Positions 11,801-24,319 of a stretch of 55,677 bases of DNA are shown one piece after another (positions within the stretch are counted from its first letter, which is position 1; each line of letters opens with the position of its first letter). This DNA comes from Didymodactylos carnosus (Eukaryota; Rotifera; Eurotatoria; Philodinida; Philodinidae). Made by a program: the position numbers and the translations under genes. Below the pieces are notes generated by a model. That model searched no databases and was not told where the DNA came from. It worked only from the letters and a program-made list of their open reading frames with translations. The stretch covers positions 1 through 55,677 of the forward strand of contig CAJNOQ010000304.1 of the NCBI GenBank assembly GCA_905250885.1, written 5' to 3'.

Positions 11801-13306
11801 AATGAAATGGGCTGTTTTTACATGAATAAATGTGAACAAGCGGTGAAGAGTATTGGTAAATAGAGAAATAAATCATAAAACTAAATTTCGTGTCTATTGT
11901 ATCTTACTTAATATTAAGATCAAGAAACAAGTAAAGAAGTAAAGGAACTATTTCGAAAAAGTTTCGAAAGTTTTGATAGTGGTATACAAGCATTTGAATC
12001 AATTAATGATGTTTTAAATATAGCATTGTTGTATAATAATCTTGGACGTTTAATGAGATTGTATGCACAATTTTATGCACCAATTGTCAATGGTACAAGA
12101 GGAGAATTTTCACAACAAGAACGACAATATTATAATAAAGTACGCCATTTAACGCTTCTTTGTTCACGTATATTTTCTTCAACTGAGTAATAAACTATTT
12201 AAGGCATTCGATTACTATCTGAAAGGATTGAAATTAGTTGAAAATCGTGGTGATTTACATAAAACATTATCATGGGAATTAAGTGGGGCTTATTATACAT
12301 ATGCTACTATGTTACAGGATTATGCTCCATTGAGTACACATCCACAAGAAGATGTAAGTTCTACTTCTATTATTCACAATATATCGTTCAATGTTGTTTG
12401 TTTGTTTAGATCGAAAAAGAAGTAATTGATTCTATGACAAAATCATTAAAATATTTAGAAATTGAAACATTATCATCATCCTCTGATCGTAATTCATTAG
12501 CAACATATCGTGCAGCAACAATTCATCATCGTCTAGCATCACTTTTACATAATGCTTTACGACATCAAGTAAATATGAAAATATATTTTCTGCTCACAAT
12601 ATCAATTAAGACATTCTAATTTATGTATTTAGGATAGTAAGATCAAACGAAAACATTTACGTTCATTAGCATCATTACATTATCAAAAAGCATTGAAATT
12701 ATTCTCCGTTCAAGAAAATCCGCTGGAATATTTACGTGTACTACTTGAAGAAGTGGCACTTGCAGATTATGAATTGCAAAGTAAGTAGTATATTTTTTTC
12801 CTATATGTTCATTTATATAAATGTAATCATAAAAATATGTTTTATATAGATGCTACTGAGAATCCATCTCGTTTCAAATATGCGCAACAAGGTTTAAAAG
12901 CAGCATTTCAATGTCAAGAATGTATTGAAATAATTGAACATAATCGTTCAAGTGAAGATTCAGATGATTATACGGAAAAATTTTCACAAGAAGCCTATCG
13001 TTTATTAACTATACTAAATGGACGAATACAAAGTTTTTTGAAAGAAATTGTTAAAATTTCAAAAACAACAACCGTAAAGAAAAAGTATGCCGTTTTTCTG
13101 TATAAAAATAGATGATGATGAATTTTTGTGTTGTTTTTAGATCAAATGAAAATGAGAATACAACCGTTTTTGAAGATTATAAAGAAATGTACAATATAGC
13201 ATTAAGATTAAACGAAAAATCGACTACATTTCCACGTGATTTACTACAAGCATTTGAACGAATGAAAAAGATCTATGATAAACACAGTGTAACAATAAAT
13301 GACTGA
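8814..13306 (+). CDS. EDRF1: Erythroid differentiation-related factor 1 homologue (EDRF1), 17 exons
   Basis: Conserved metazoan nuclear protein; in mammals it influences globin gene expression, and its role in invertebrates is little known. Exons: 8814-9001, 9058-9121, 9182-9310, 9371-9507, 9575-9895, 10017-10276, 10336-10673, 10746-10916, 10985-11285, 11375-11581, 11646-11855, 11919-12139, 12204-12353, 12410-12568, 12633-12780, 12850-13084, 13141-13306. All introns are GT-AG, 56-121 bp, and the joined frame gives 1134 residues (human about 1238). Family blocks seen: VHRAGRTILIDEFDVHSHLL near residue 100, the PIFG...PAVSLRLR block near 270, INVLTGIDYWLDNLMCNVPE near 285, and SNATKEGHTYWLFKG near 355. 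The second half is helical with repeated alanine/leucine spacing, consistent with TPR-like repeats (for example LYNNLGRLMR). The start follows an acceptor by 12 nt. An N/D-rich low-complexity linker lies around residues 215-245. No frameshift seen. Confidence 0.94.
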
Positions 13307-14139
13307 AGATCATTCTGTTGCTGTTTTTTAATTTTATTTATTCAACATATTATTTATAAGATGTTGTTTATCTGATTCTTTCTACGGTTTTTTGTGAGAC
13401 CTCATATATTTTCATTATTTTTTTTCTTCATGTTCATGTTGACTCATGTCTATGTAACTTGGTTTCTGTGAATTTATACTTGACCATAGTCAAGATGAAA
13501 ATCAAGCGTAACGATCTCGTTGAGATCATATTTATGCTATTGTCTTTAGATGGTGCAGAATGCGTTAGAAAAGAGCGAGAGATTGCTAACCCATATGATA
13601 ATTTTTTTTGTCGCCCAGATCATGTTCACGAAATGGCTTACCAAACGAATATTTGAAATTTGAACCTGACTGCTCGCATAGCAATAGAAGAAAAAAAATT
13701 TACGCTGAAACATGTGAGAATGCAAAAGAATAAATACATTCTTTCCCCACAGATATGACGCGTAGAATTGTTATGACTCATACACAGATGTGAACACGTT
13801 TTTTCACATGAATTTGAAAACGGACATTTCAGATAGTGAGCACAAGCTGTGGATACCACTAACTATCACGCGTGGATTCCAAAAAACATTTTTCTAAAGT
13901 CCACGCCATGAACTTAGTATACAACGGAGACAGCAAAATTCTACAACATAGGAAGTTTTTACTGACGTTTTTTCAGGTAGAGAGAGTCCTCACGCAGCAC
14001 GTTTTTTGTGCTGTTTCTTCCGTCATCGTGTGTATAAAATTTTGTGTTTATTGATAGATAATCAGGTAATGAAGCCATTCTCCATGGACATGAGTAATAA
14101 ATGCATCATTAACTTCATTATCCTGGCCTGGCTGATCAA
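13307..14139. other. Intergenic region between EDRF1 and MPPE1
   Basis: 833 bp with no credible ORF. An AATAAA lies near 13729. Degenerate motifs like ATCACGCGTGG (near 13866) and GTGAACACG (near 13791) resemble the dense motif cluster at 19.2-19.7 kb. No clear acceptor is seen close to the MPPE1 ATG. Confidence 0.45.
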
Positions 14140-17100
14140 ATGAATAGACTTCATCATCAACATCGAACAACATCGTCACCAGACTTAATTTCTACTCGGA
14201 AAAAAATACAATTTCACGTTTTTCCCAGGTAGAATTTTCATTCATTTTTAAGTGATCTTTTCAATTATTTTCTTTTTTTCTAGAATCAAAGCATTTCTAT
14301 CCACTCGTTATGGTTTAATCACTTCTGTTGGATTATTTGTCGTTTTCTTTAATGAAATATTTATTTACCAATATGCTCGATTTTGTTGGCCAAATATTAA
14401 ACATTTAAAAACGTAAGAAAACTATTCAGTACTAAAAAGTATTGTATGAATAGGTTTATCTATTTTAGATCTAATGTTGAAAAACTTTTGTTAGTTGCTG
14501 ATCCTCAATTGATTGGAGAGAAAGATGAAGGTTTATTTGGAATGATTACACGTCGAGATGCTGATAGGTACTGTTTTTTATATTTAAATAACTTCATATG
14601 TAATCTCAATTCTTCTTTAGCTTATTCGTAACATTCTTTGTCTATGCATAAATTTTTATCTTCTAAACAAAGCAGTTTATCGATAATGCATATTAATATA
14701 ACACTTTTTTTATCTTTTAGATATTTATCAAATACATTTGCGCAAGCAAAGTCATATTTAAATCCGGATTGGACACTATTTTTAGGTGATATATTTGATG
14801 AAGGTCTATCGGCAACAGATGACGAATATAAACGCTATTATACCAGATTTCAAAATATATTTCAGTACAATGATAAACAACAGGTTGAAATAACATGGAT
14901 ACTCGAAGATTTAAAAGATGAAACAAGAAGGACAGAACAATATTCTTGTTTTGGATTGAAAGACAGATCTTACGTTTCTATCAATCATATGTTCATAAAA
15001 TAAAAAAGAGACACCTAAAATTTTAGAATCATTTTTAATTCTAGAACTGTTTTTAATTGATTAGTTTTGAGCCTTTTTTTCGGTAAGGAGCAAACTGACT
15101 TACAGTTTGGATTCACGATTAGGTTGAGAGTGGGAGGGACTATCGTCTGGTAGAAAGCAGGTCCGCAAATTTGAGCAAAAAGTCAGTTTTTTTCCTATCA
15201 GGATAACTAATAAAAATGTTAATCTGACGGGCTTTGTAGAAAATACTAAGATACTCTTGTAACATTATTTTACTTCTCATAAATTGAAGTCTCTCTTGTT
15301 CGAGTATATTAGATCAAAAAAGAAAAAGAAAGACACACCTTATTTGGTACGGTTTAACTTGAATAGAAAAAAGGAAGTGCGGAGACGAGACATAAGATGT
15401 ACAACTACGTTTTACCATGAAGCGACACAGAAAGGTTAAAAAGCGGACGTTATTGGCTTTATCAAACTCTCCTGATTAGTCCAATTGCTGCAATAGAGCG
15501 AATAATATAGCACATAGTAACTAGCGCCAAAAATTCCTTTTACTAGCAAGCCTCCCAAAAGTCGTTACAGAAAGTCATCAAATTTGAGAGGGGAAAGCAT
15601 ACACATACATACACTATCTCCTCCCTAATCGGGAGGCCTACTTAGTTTAAGCTATTTTTATTTCAAATCAACTGAAGTTACCCAACACTAGTAATTCGAC
15701 TAACGAGGAAACCTCCCGAGGTGATAAATCGCTTTTTGATCGGCATCCAGTGGGTTATAGGTTATCGACCATGCTGATGCCGAATATGACCATGGGGCTT
15801 CCCCATAGCCCTTCGAAGATCCAGTCTTCTAGAAAACCAGTTTTTCTGAAACTCCAAAAAATAACCCAAACCTTTCTTAACAATGCAGGATTGTAGCGCG
15901 CAAATTTCTGATTAAAATGAAACATCCCCCAGCTCTACATGACCTTTCTTTGCAAAGTCACAGAGTTTATAAGAAGAGCCCTAAATTGTTCATTGTCGGC
16001 TCAAGCTACAGAAATAATTAGTTTAGGGCTCTTCTTATAAATTCTATAACTTTGCAAAGAAAGGTCACGTAGAGCTGGGGGATGTTTCATTTTAATCAGA
16101 AATTTGCGCGCTACAATCCTGCATTATTAAGAAAGGTTTGGGTTATTTTTTGGAGCTTCAGAAAAACTGGTTTTCCAGAAGACTGGATCTTCGAAGGGCT
16201 ATGGGGAAGCCCCATGGTCATATTCGGAATCAGCATGGTCGATAACCTATAACCCACTAGATGCCGATCAAAAAGCGATTTATCACCTCGGGAGGTTCCC
16301 TCGTAAGTCATAAGATACTAGTGTTGGGTCTTAACGCACGGTCATAGTGCTATACAAACAAAAACAAAAGGCCCACTTACAATAAATAATTTTTTTTTGA
16401 GAAAGCTGTGATATCTTAATGTTCAATTCCTTCGTTTTTGCTTTACTACTACAATGCTAGGGTTAAACGGTTGTAACTCTTGTTTCTAGTCAGCAAGGTT
16501 TTATTACATAATGCGCATTTCATGAAAACAAGCATGTAAAAATAATACGACGAGTACATTTGTTCGGACTACATCTCTCGCTGAATTTTGGTACATTCTC
16601 GGACAACGGTGTGCATAATCGTTTTTTTATTTTTTGTTAATCTAGAAATCAATTGTCATACCAGGCGACAATGATGTTGGAGGAGAATATTTTGGCGATA
16701 AGAAACCGTATTTAAAACAACGTTTTAAAAATTATTTTGGTCGAATTATTGCACTTTATGAACAAAATGATGTTGAATTTTTGAAAGTATGACTTTTGGT
16801 TGTTAATATTCTTTTATTATTTCTACTTCTTTTACATTGTATTTAGTTAGATGTCGACATGTATGAGTCATATGTCGATAACAAACGAAGTATGATTGGC
16901 GAACAAACGCAACATCGTTCAATGAAATCTAAATTTCGTATTATTTTGAATCACTGGCCACTTATTAGTCGTAGCGTTCGCTTTGTCAAACCATTCGTCG
17001 AGGAATTAAATCCAAATCTTATACTGAGAGGTGATAGCCATCAAGTATGTGTCATTTATCATTTATTTGAGTTAAATTTATAATTTTTGGTCTTTTTCGT

Positions 17101-17546
17101 TTAGTTTACTCTTTCTACACATGATCGATCGACCAGTCTCACTCGACTTATTGCTCGTGATACAGTACCTAATGAAATTTTGCCATTGAACGTGAACGAC
17201 AGAAGATTTATCTACGAAATATCAATTCCAACATGTTCTTATCGTATGGGGGTGCTAAAAATTGGTTATGGCGTTTTATTACTCGATGCTTGTAAAATAC
17301 TTATTTTTCAGTTTATGATCGCAACCTCGATCATGTTTACCTTGATTATGTTTTCTTTTAGCAACACATACAGCACATTTAACGATTTTGTGGACACCTC
17401 GACGATATTTGGCATTGTACATTTATGCAGCCTATGGAATATTTATTTTGAGTGTTCTTTTACTAGCACCAATAATAACACGTCGAACAATGATGCGCTG
17501 GTTCATAATAACGAGAAGATTTAAAATGTTTTTTTTTAGAAAATGA
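14140..17546 (+). CDS. MPPE1: Metallophosphoesterase 1 / PGAP5 homologue, GPI-glycan ethanolamine-phosphate phosphodiesterase, 8 exons
   Basis: In vertebrates PGAP5 removes the ethanolamine phosphate from the second mannose of GPI anchors, allowing cargo exit from the ER; it cycles between ER exit sites and Golgi. Exons: 14140-14228, 14284-14412, 14469-14567, 14721-14883, 16646-16786, 16847-17044, 17105-17291, 17362-17546; joined length 396 residues, the same as the human protein as I recall it. A membrane segment at about 40-60 and another at about 351-372 match the family layout. Metallophosphoesterase motifs in order: VADPQLIG (Asp84), FLGDIFDE (Asp129), IPGDNDVGG (167-170), ILNHWPL (His243) and LRGDSHQ (269-273). 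Three of these differ from the classical D-x-H, GNH[DE] and GHxH forms. The 70-bp last intron is needed to restore the second membrane segment; without it the frame runs into an unrelated tail. Intron 4 is 1762 bp and hosts a foldback element. The start was chosen because exon 1 splices in phase; its N-terminal 29 residues are the least certain part. Confidence 0.87.
15680..16329. repeat. 650-bp foldback element inside MPPE1 intron 4
   Basis: The arms 15680-15985 and 16022-16329 are reverse complements over about 306 bp with few mismatches, separated by a 36-bp loop. The termini are ACCCAACACTAG and its complement. An ORF of 66 codons in the right arm is a by-product of the repeat. Flanks read GTTA on the left and TCTTAA on the right; a clean target duplication is not evident. 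Confidence 0.92.
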
Positions 17547-17841
17547 TTTTTGTTTACATTCCGTTTTGTATATTACTATAGTTTTGAGGCTTTATCTCAT
17601 ATTTTTTATTATTCGTACTGTTTTGATAAATATTTTTTTGTATATTTTGTATACTTTAGTTCTAAGAAGTCTATTTTGATGCAGGATGTAAGCATTGATT
17701 GTACTAGATGGAATAAGTGATCAACAATTCATCTACTCAGTACTGCAGCTGTCGCGATGCATCAGAATTTCTCAAAACGCTGAATGACCATTAATGTTAG
17801 AGAACTTAAGTAGCTTCATCTACCCTAGTGATTTGTATAAA

Positions 17842-18626
17842 TTAAGGGTATCCCCCTCTTTTTTGAAAAAATTTCGGATTTTGAGCTGAGCATAGCCTAA
17901 TGTAGATGAAAGTGTGGACTACAAAATGAGATCACTCCCAGTACTCGACGATCTCTCTTCAAAAAGTTATGCATTTAAGTTTTCTCTTCAAAACCTAAAA
18001 CAAACTCAATTTTTTGTTTTCTCTTTTTCTGTACATTCAAAATTTTTCTTATACATAGTCTGATAGAAGAAAGTGTTTTCTTTACAATGAGATGTCTCCC
18101 AGAATTTTCCGATGAGTTTTCGTGAAGATATAAGCATCACAGCAAATGCCCTGAAAAAAGTGGCCTATGTACAAAATGCGTTTTTTCTCGAAAACTATGT
18201 TTTTCCCATCGGACCTCATTGGACCACATTACGACCTCCCTTAAATTTCATCCGATCGAGTTATAGAATTTCTAAAATTGAACAACTTGGTTTTTAAGAC
18301 GTTTTTCAGTATTTTTCCTATAACTCGACCAAGAAAGGTCTTAAAAAAATTTCCAAAAATATAACTTTGCGATATTACCTTGAGTACCTCTGGTAAAAGT
18401 TTTAACTTGATTGGATGAAATTTAAGGGGAGTCGTAATGTGGTCCAATGAAAAACTGAATTTTCTGAAAAACTTGTGAACGGCAATTTAAACACTCGAAA
18501 CAAAAACGAAAAAGTGCTCCATTGAGTTTCCAATCAGTTCTGAGAATATGAAGTCTTAGTGAGTTTTAGTTTTTATTTCACAGCATTTCTACGGAAATCC
18601 CAAAAAGAGGGGAGGGATACCCTTAA
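17842..18626. mobile_element. Degenerate TIR element bounded by TTAA
   Basis: The left terminus TTAAGGGTATCCCCCTC (17842) and the right terminus GAGGGATACCCTTAA (ending 18626) are inverted copies about 25 bp long, followed by looser pairing. TTAA at both ends is the target-site signature of piggyBac-type elements, though here it may simply be part of the TIR. A second, nested inverted repeat pairs 18217-18257 with 18409-18449. No transposase ORF; non-autonomous. Confidence 0.6.
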
Positions 18627-19239
18627 GGGGGCCCCCATTTAGAGTTTCCTCTGACGTTCCCAGTTTGTAGAGGATACTTCTAAGTATATGTCCTGAAGTT
18701 TTTTCGGCTTACTGACATTATTTGACTGAGAAAAAATATCGTTAAATATTGCTAGGACTATTATTAAAACAATTCCTGTCCGTTCTCCATTCATCAGAAA
18801 AACTCAGTTCTTGCCTAGATCGATAGAGAAATATGCGGAGAATATTTACTACGAGAAAATATGCACAAATTTTTGTTTTTTCCTTCCTGTTATTGACACT
18901 CCTGTTGTTGACTAATTAGTGCTAATTAACGTTACTTTAGCCTACTCTTCTAGCTTAAAGTCCCATTTGTAAAATAATGATTCAACGCAAAAATTCAAGC
19001 AATATCTTATCTGATGGAGAATTTCACGGGCTACAAGTTGGGCTACCTTAAAATTCAGTTCTGGCCGCTCGGTAAGTCGAAAATTTAACAATATATTTTT
19101 TTCTTTTTTATAGCTGTGTAAGATGCAAGACCTGACTCTTTTGAATGTATCCGTATTTAGTTATTTAAAAAGTTAATCTTATTAGATAGACTCTTAATTA
19201 AAGAAAACTGTTCGCTTTCATCTACCCATGTGGAAATTT

Positions 19240-19700
19240 TGATACCCTCCACGATGTGAACACGGGTTGGCATTTTTTCCCACGTGTGTACACGACAAAA
19301 TAGTCTTGTTTTTGAGAATTCTACGTGTGAAGGCGCGTGGATGATAATTTTATGTACGCGAACAGGCGTGGATAGGAAAAGATTCGGTGCGTTCACACGT
19401 GAAATATTTCCTTGACTCGTGAACGAACGTGGAAGATAATTTTGCATAGGGAAACACGCGTGAGGTATTATTATTTAACGTGATTCCGAGTGTAACAACA
19501 TTTTTATAAATGTTAATGGCACAACTCACTACTTTTTCAAATTTTAGCTAGTGAACACGGGTGACACACTTTCTTTCGCGTGTGAAAATGGCAAATTCAT
19601 GTCATCACTCGTAGCAACTCCCGAAAATCAGTTATTATTTGTGTTCACACTGGAAAGGATAAGTAATTGATCGTTGACACGCGTGAAGCATTTAATTGAA
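19240..19700. repeat. Cluster of degenerate ACACGCGTGAA-like motifs
   Basis: At least ten variants of a CG-rich motif occur in both orientations, for example GTGAACACGGGT, CCCACGTGTG, GTTCACACGTGAA, AACACGCGTGAGG and GACACGCGTGAAG. Spacing is irregular (about 25-60 bp). It stands out because the surroundings are AT-rich. Confidence 0.6.
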
Positions 19701-19833
19701 GCGCATTTCTCTCAGTTAAATTATTATAAATTCGGTCATTTTAAATGAAAAAATCCGAGTGGGTCGATTCGCGCTCAAATGCACCCCCGCCCTTTTGCTT
19801 ACTTTCAGTTGGAAATGGATTTTTCAAAATATT

Positions 19834-20125
19834 TTGAACCAAATTTCGCTCAAAGGAAGCATTCTCAGGAAAACTGTGGGTACAAAAGTTGTTCAGAATC
19901 AGATTCCCTGGACTATGAACGAAGGATTTTTAAAATTCGTTAAGTTCGATTTTTCAATTGAATTTTCCTAAATTTTAAAATTTTCAAAACCGTTTTTCAA
20001 TTTAAAAATCGAGTTTAACGAATTTTGAAAAATTCTTCGTTCATAGTCCAGGGAATATGATTCTGAACAACTTTTGTACCCACAGTTTTCCTTGAGAATG
20101 CTTCCTTCGAGCGAAATTTGGTTCA
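19834..20125. repeat. 292-bp foldback element
   Basis: Arms at about 19834-19967 and 19991-20125 pair over about 130 bp, including GGTACAAAAGTTGTTCAGAA and its complement. The loop is only about 20 bp. A shadow ORF of 70 codons lies in the left arm. No coding content. Confidence 0.88.
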
Positions 20126-20287
20126 AAGTGTTTTTATAAATACTTTTTGATTAAGCAAGCAAAATTAGTTTCTCTAAGCAGATTTCTATGGTCGATATTT
20201 TACTCGGGAGGTAGCTATTTAATCAACCAAAACTGATTAACTGAGGTTATCTCCGATATGTGTGTTTAGTAGGGAATTGAGAGGTAA

Positions 20288-20365
20288 GCCAATATGACTT
20301 TCACTAAACTGCGAAAAGTCAGTGTACTTTCACCAAATAGACTTTCTCGGGAAAGTCATATTGGC
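20288..20365. repeat. Hairpin with a perfect 15-bp stem
   Basis: GCCAATATGACTTTC (20288-20302) is repeated as its exact complement at 20351-20365. The 48-bp loop holds two further ACTTTC copies. Confidence 0.75.
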
Positions 20366-22440
20366 GTACATCCATGATTCCATTTAGTACCGCACGAGTT
20401 TTATATGTCTAACTCCTTTCAAGAAAACTCAAAGAAGATCCTGAGATCGGAATCAAGTCTATGGAGCACACTTCCTGATCACCACTAGTGTTCTGATACT
20501 AATCAAGCGCAGATAGCCACTTACTCAGACACGGTCAGCTAACCAGGCACTCAGAAGTAATAAACTCTACAGAGCAATACAACAGGAAATTACTCATAAA
20601 CCAAGTCACTGGCTTCGCATCTAACTTTGATCTTAAGTTACTGTTTCACTCGCTACATCGAGCACGGATTCAAATGGAAGCGGACAATATCATATAAACT
20701 CGAAATTTAAACAAAATGATTAAAAAAAACTGACAATTAAATATAATTGCGAGCATCAATGATAAAACTCACTATTGAATGTGATTACATTTTGAAACTG
20801 AAATATCACATAAACTTTTAACATTGAAAAATTGCGAAGTAGCCAATCATATTCTTCAGATATTCAGTACATCGTCATGAGCATCACTTGCATTCTCAAA
20901 CTGATTTGAAATATGTAAATATGTACTCTTCGTAACGTGAGTCATCTTTTTGCGTAGATACAGTTAAGAGATAAAAAAGAAAGATTGTTTATAGACTAAT
21001 CGAGACAATGCGAATTAAGAGCTCTCAAAACAAATATTCCATGAGCTGCATAAGTGTACAACTCCAAATATCATCGTAATGTCTACGTCTTCTTTTGCTT
21101 AGTTATGGAACTTTCTTATTGTGACTTTACCGCATAAAGCTGCGCTAAATATAGATCAGTGGCGTCCATCCTGTGGTATCTTTGAGACAAATTTACCTGA
21201 AATAGAACATCTTGCGGGAGCATTAACTCTGACTCGAAAAGAAAGAAAACCTAACTCATCGATCTAAAATCTTAAATTAAACAATGAAGTTTTATTCTAA
21301 AAGTTTGCTAGTAATCGTTAAACATCCCATACCATAGAAAAATGTGCTGCATGTCATAGAACACATTTATAATACTATGACAGAAATGTGGCGTGTACGC
21401 AGGCTAGAGATGTGCATGTGCATAACCATTACCGTCACCATCATAAAGAATACTAGCCACGAGCTTTCAGATTAGAGAAGCTGAGAAGAAAAATATGTTT
21501 ACAAAAAATGATAGCTTTGCTTATTCAGCTCGGTATCCACTAGTGGTGCTGATAGATAATCGATCAACCTGTTTATTAAAAACCTATAGCACAAAATGCA
21601 AACTTTAATCTTTGAAAAAAATTACCTTGACCATCATTAACCTTACCGAATAACCTTGGTCACGTGTATCTCTAACGCAAGCATTTGTATAAATGTCATG
21701 TATGACGGTACGTGCGATATGACATGAAATGTATCGTATCAACAAGTGTCTTATAACAGGTCACATTCAATATTGCCTCTGCAGAAAACACATTTGTTGT
21801 GTCCTGCAATGTATCTCTGATGAACTGTGTCCTGTTTCATCCAGCACATCTATATATAAACTCAAAATTTTACTTAAACAATCGAAAAATTTGTCGATAT
21901 AATTTGTTGAGGCTCGAGTCTTGATAATTCAATGCCGTCGCAAGAAAAATATATTCTACAATTGAGTGACCTGACTGCAATCAGCTTTTACGAATTCTTC
22001 ACAAAGACGGTATAAAAGGATTGAAATGTTGTGTCACTTTACACATCTTCTTAGGACCATCCAAAGAAAAACTAAACGATACATTTTTTTGCTTATATTT
22101 CTTCAAAAATGAGCTAAAGTAGGATGGATATGTGCTGGGTACATTTATGTGCACTCGTAGGTGCCACATTTTTTTCGATGTATCGGGCACGTCAAAAGGG
22201 AAGGCAATCAAAGCAATAGTAGGGTAAGATAACTGGACAAAAACAAAAATATAGCAGAAAACAAGTGCAAAAGGAAATTGTCTGCCGTAAAAAATCAAGT
22301 TTTTCCATAAACAGAAGTACAATAGTTAGAACACACTGTCTATAAAAATTAGGGTGTCCCTTGTCGTCTTGATCTGATTCAAATTGTGGCAATATGTTCA
22401 TTTATGTACCCATGTGCTTAATAAGGCAACTTAATACAGG

Positions 22441-22572
22441 CAAAATCCCGACGGTTACCGGGAGGTATACCGCCATAGTAAACGAAAATACCGTCCGGTG
22501 TACCGACAGTAACCACACGGTATGTCACTGTATACCATCGGTATAACCAGCGGTACCGTCTGGTATTTTATT
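22441..22572. repeat. GC-rich imperfect hairpin of GGTACCG-type motifs
   Basis: The outer arms AAAATCCCGACGGTTACCG and CGGTACCGTCTGGTATTTT are imperfect complements, and several internal GGTAT/ACCGT units pair again within them. Its base composition is unlike that of the surroundings. Confidence 0.65.
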
Positions 22573-23360
22573 ATCATTATGAACAAGTAGAACAGGAGTT
22601 CGAAACTAATTTCAACTTTCTTTTTTTATTGTTGAGCACTTGTAATCACAGACGGGCTCCCAATTGAGAGAAATTTGACTCGAGTCGAAGTTCAAACTTC
22701 GACGAGTCTATAAAAAAAGTAAAAGAAAAGTTTAATCTGAAGAAGAAATCAAGTTTCTCGAATTTTTCTGTTTCTTTTATATCTTCAAAATACAATGGTG
22801 ATGAATACCGTTTTTATTCATTTTATTCACCGTGCCACGGTCTGATAAGTTACCATCAGTTAGTTGGTATTTTGTTGAACCGATGATATTTTAAAAAAAG
22901 TTCGATATCGGTATTTCATACTTATACTGTTAGTGAAAAGCAGTGCTTCTTTTTCTGTGATTCATAGTGGGATGTACAGAAAATTTTATTTTCGCGGAAT
23001 ATGACTATGAATTTGTACACATTTTTGTGAAAACTTTCCACGCGATCTTTCGAAGGATGAGTAAGAAGAAAGTTTGAGTTTAAAGGATAAAAGACTATTT
23101 TTATCGTAAGATCGGAGTCATGACTATGTTTTGATAAAGATTTTTTTGGTAAGAAGTCTACTCATTTATTCTGGTGTAATAGAAGTTAATACTGATGTTT
23201 CATATGTGACCTGTGCTTGTTATCAATCTTTCGCTTGTTATCAAAAGTTCGCTTAAAAGATAACAAAGATCATCTTCTAAGTAGGATGATATGCCACGGT
23301 ACACGGTGCGCAATTTTGACTAAGCATGTGGACATGAGTTTTGAAAGCAGTCCAAACGTA

Positions 23361-23530
23361 TCTAAACCATTTTCTATAGGTTTTCTAGACGCTCTTTCCA
23401 ACCGAATGGTTTTCGAGTTTTAAAAAAGTTTTCCAAGGGGTTTTCCAGAGACCGGATCTCTCCAAACCACTTCAAAAACCATTCCATTGGAAAGAGCATC
23501 ACTAAAAACCTATAGAAAAATATTTTAGAA
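23361..23530. repeat. 170-bp inverted repeat
   Basis: The arm 23361-23417 pairs with 23470-23530 with mismatches. The core TCTATAGGTTTT ... GCTCTTTCCAA is matched by TTGGAAAGAGC ... AAAACCTATAGA. Confidence 0.75.
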
Positions 23531-24319
23531 GCGTTCATGATTTTAAATCTTGACTTTTAAATTTTCGGGCCAAAAATTCTACGTGCCGATCCCAAAATCT
23601 AAGAATTCGATAAGATTCAAAAGTATATATCCAAAACCCAAAGAATTATACGCCATTCGATGCAGTTTTTTAAGCTGATTTTGAATATGCAATTGGTTCT
23701 TGGTTCTGATGTTTCTGAACTGCGAGGACTTGATTTTACCTCAAAAATCTCTCCCAATGTAGGGAAGCGTTTGAGCTATTTTGGGCTAAGTGCACAGACG
23801 TATCATATAAAGAAGAATATTTTCTGAAAGTTTCAGCTTCGGTGGACATTAGGGGAATTTAGGGCCCCAACTCTACTAAAATTACTTTTGCGAAAAACGC
23901 TTAGTCTCCGGAAAACTCTTTTTTCTCCTACCAAAAACTAACTAAAATTAAAAACTTTTTTTATTAATCGATAGCCTGGAAACTCAGCTTTCAGAGTATG
24001 TGTGTTTCATTTTTTCTGAAGTTCGTTCTGTTGACAGAAAGAGCAATATTTTTTAAAAAGGCCACACAAACCGAGCTATAAATTGTAGCTTACTTTTCTC
24101 GATCATCTTAGGCACTAGAGCCAAAATTTTTTCACCATTAAATAGGCCACTGATCGTTGTATATATAGAAGTCATTGAATCTCTAAAAATCTCACTTTCG
24201 TTTTTTCCCCAAATGTCCACATTGTTGTGCACTGTGCGGTATCATAATCCTTAATGTGCTAATCGTTTAATATTTTGTTCTTGTAAACACCAGCAACAGA
24301 GCTGGGAAAGCCACGGGTT

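Noticed and set aside
13638..13859. Minus-strand ORF with several Cys and His residues
   Set aside because: Cys/His spacing fits no zinc finger, and the region is non-coding by composition.
16111..16311. Minus-strand ORF of 66 codons
   Set aside because: Lies within one arm of the foldback element in MPPE1 intron 4, a by-product of the repeat.
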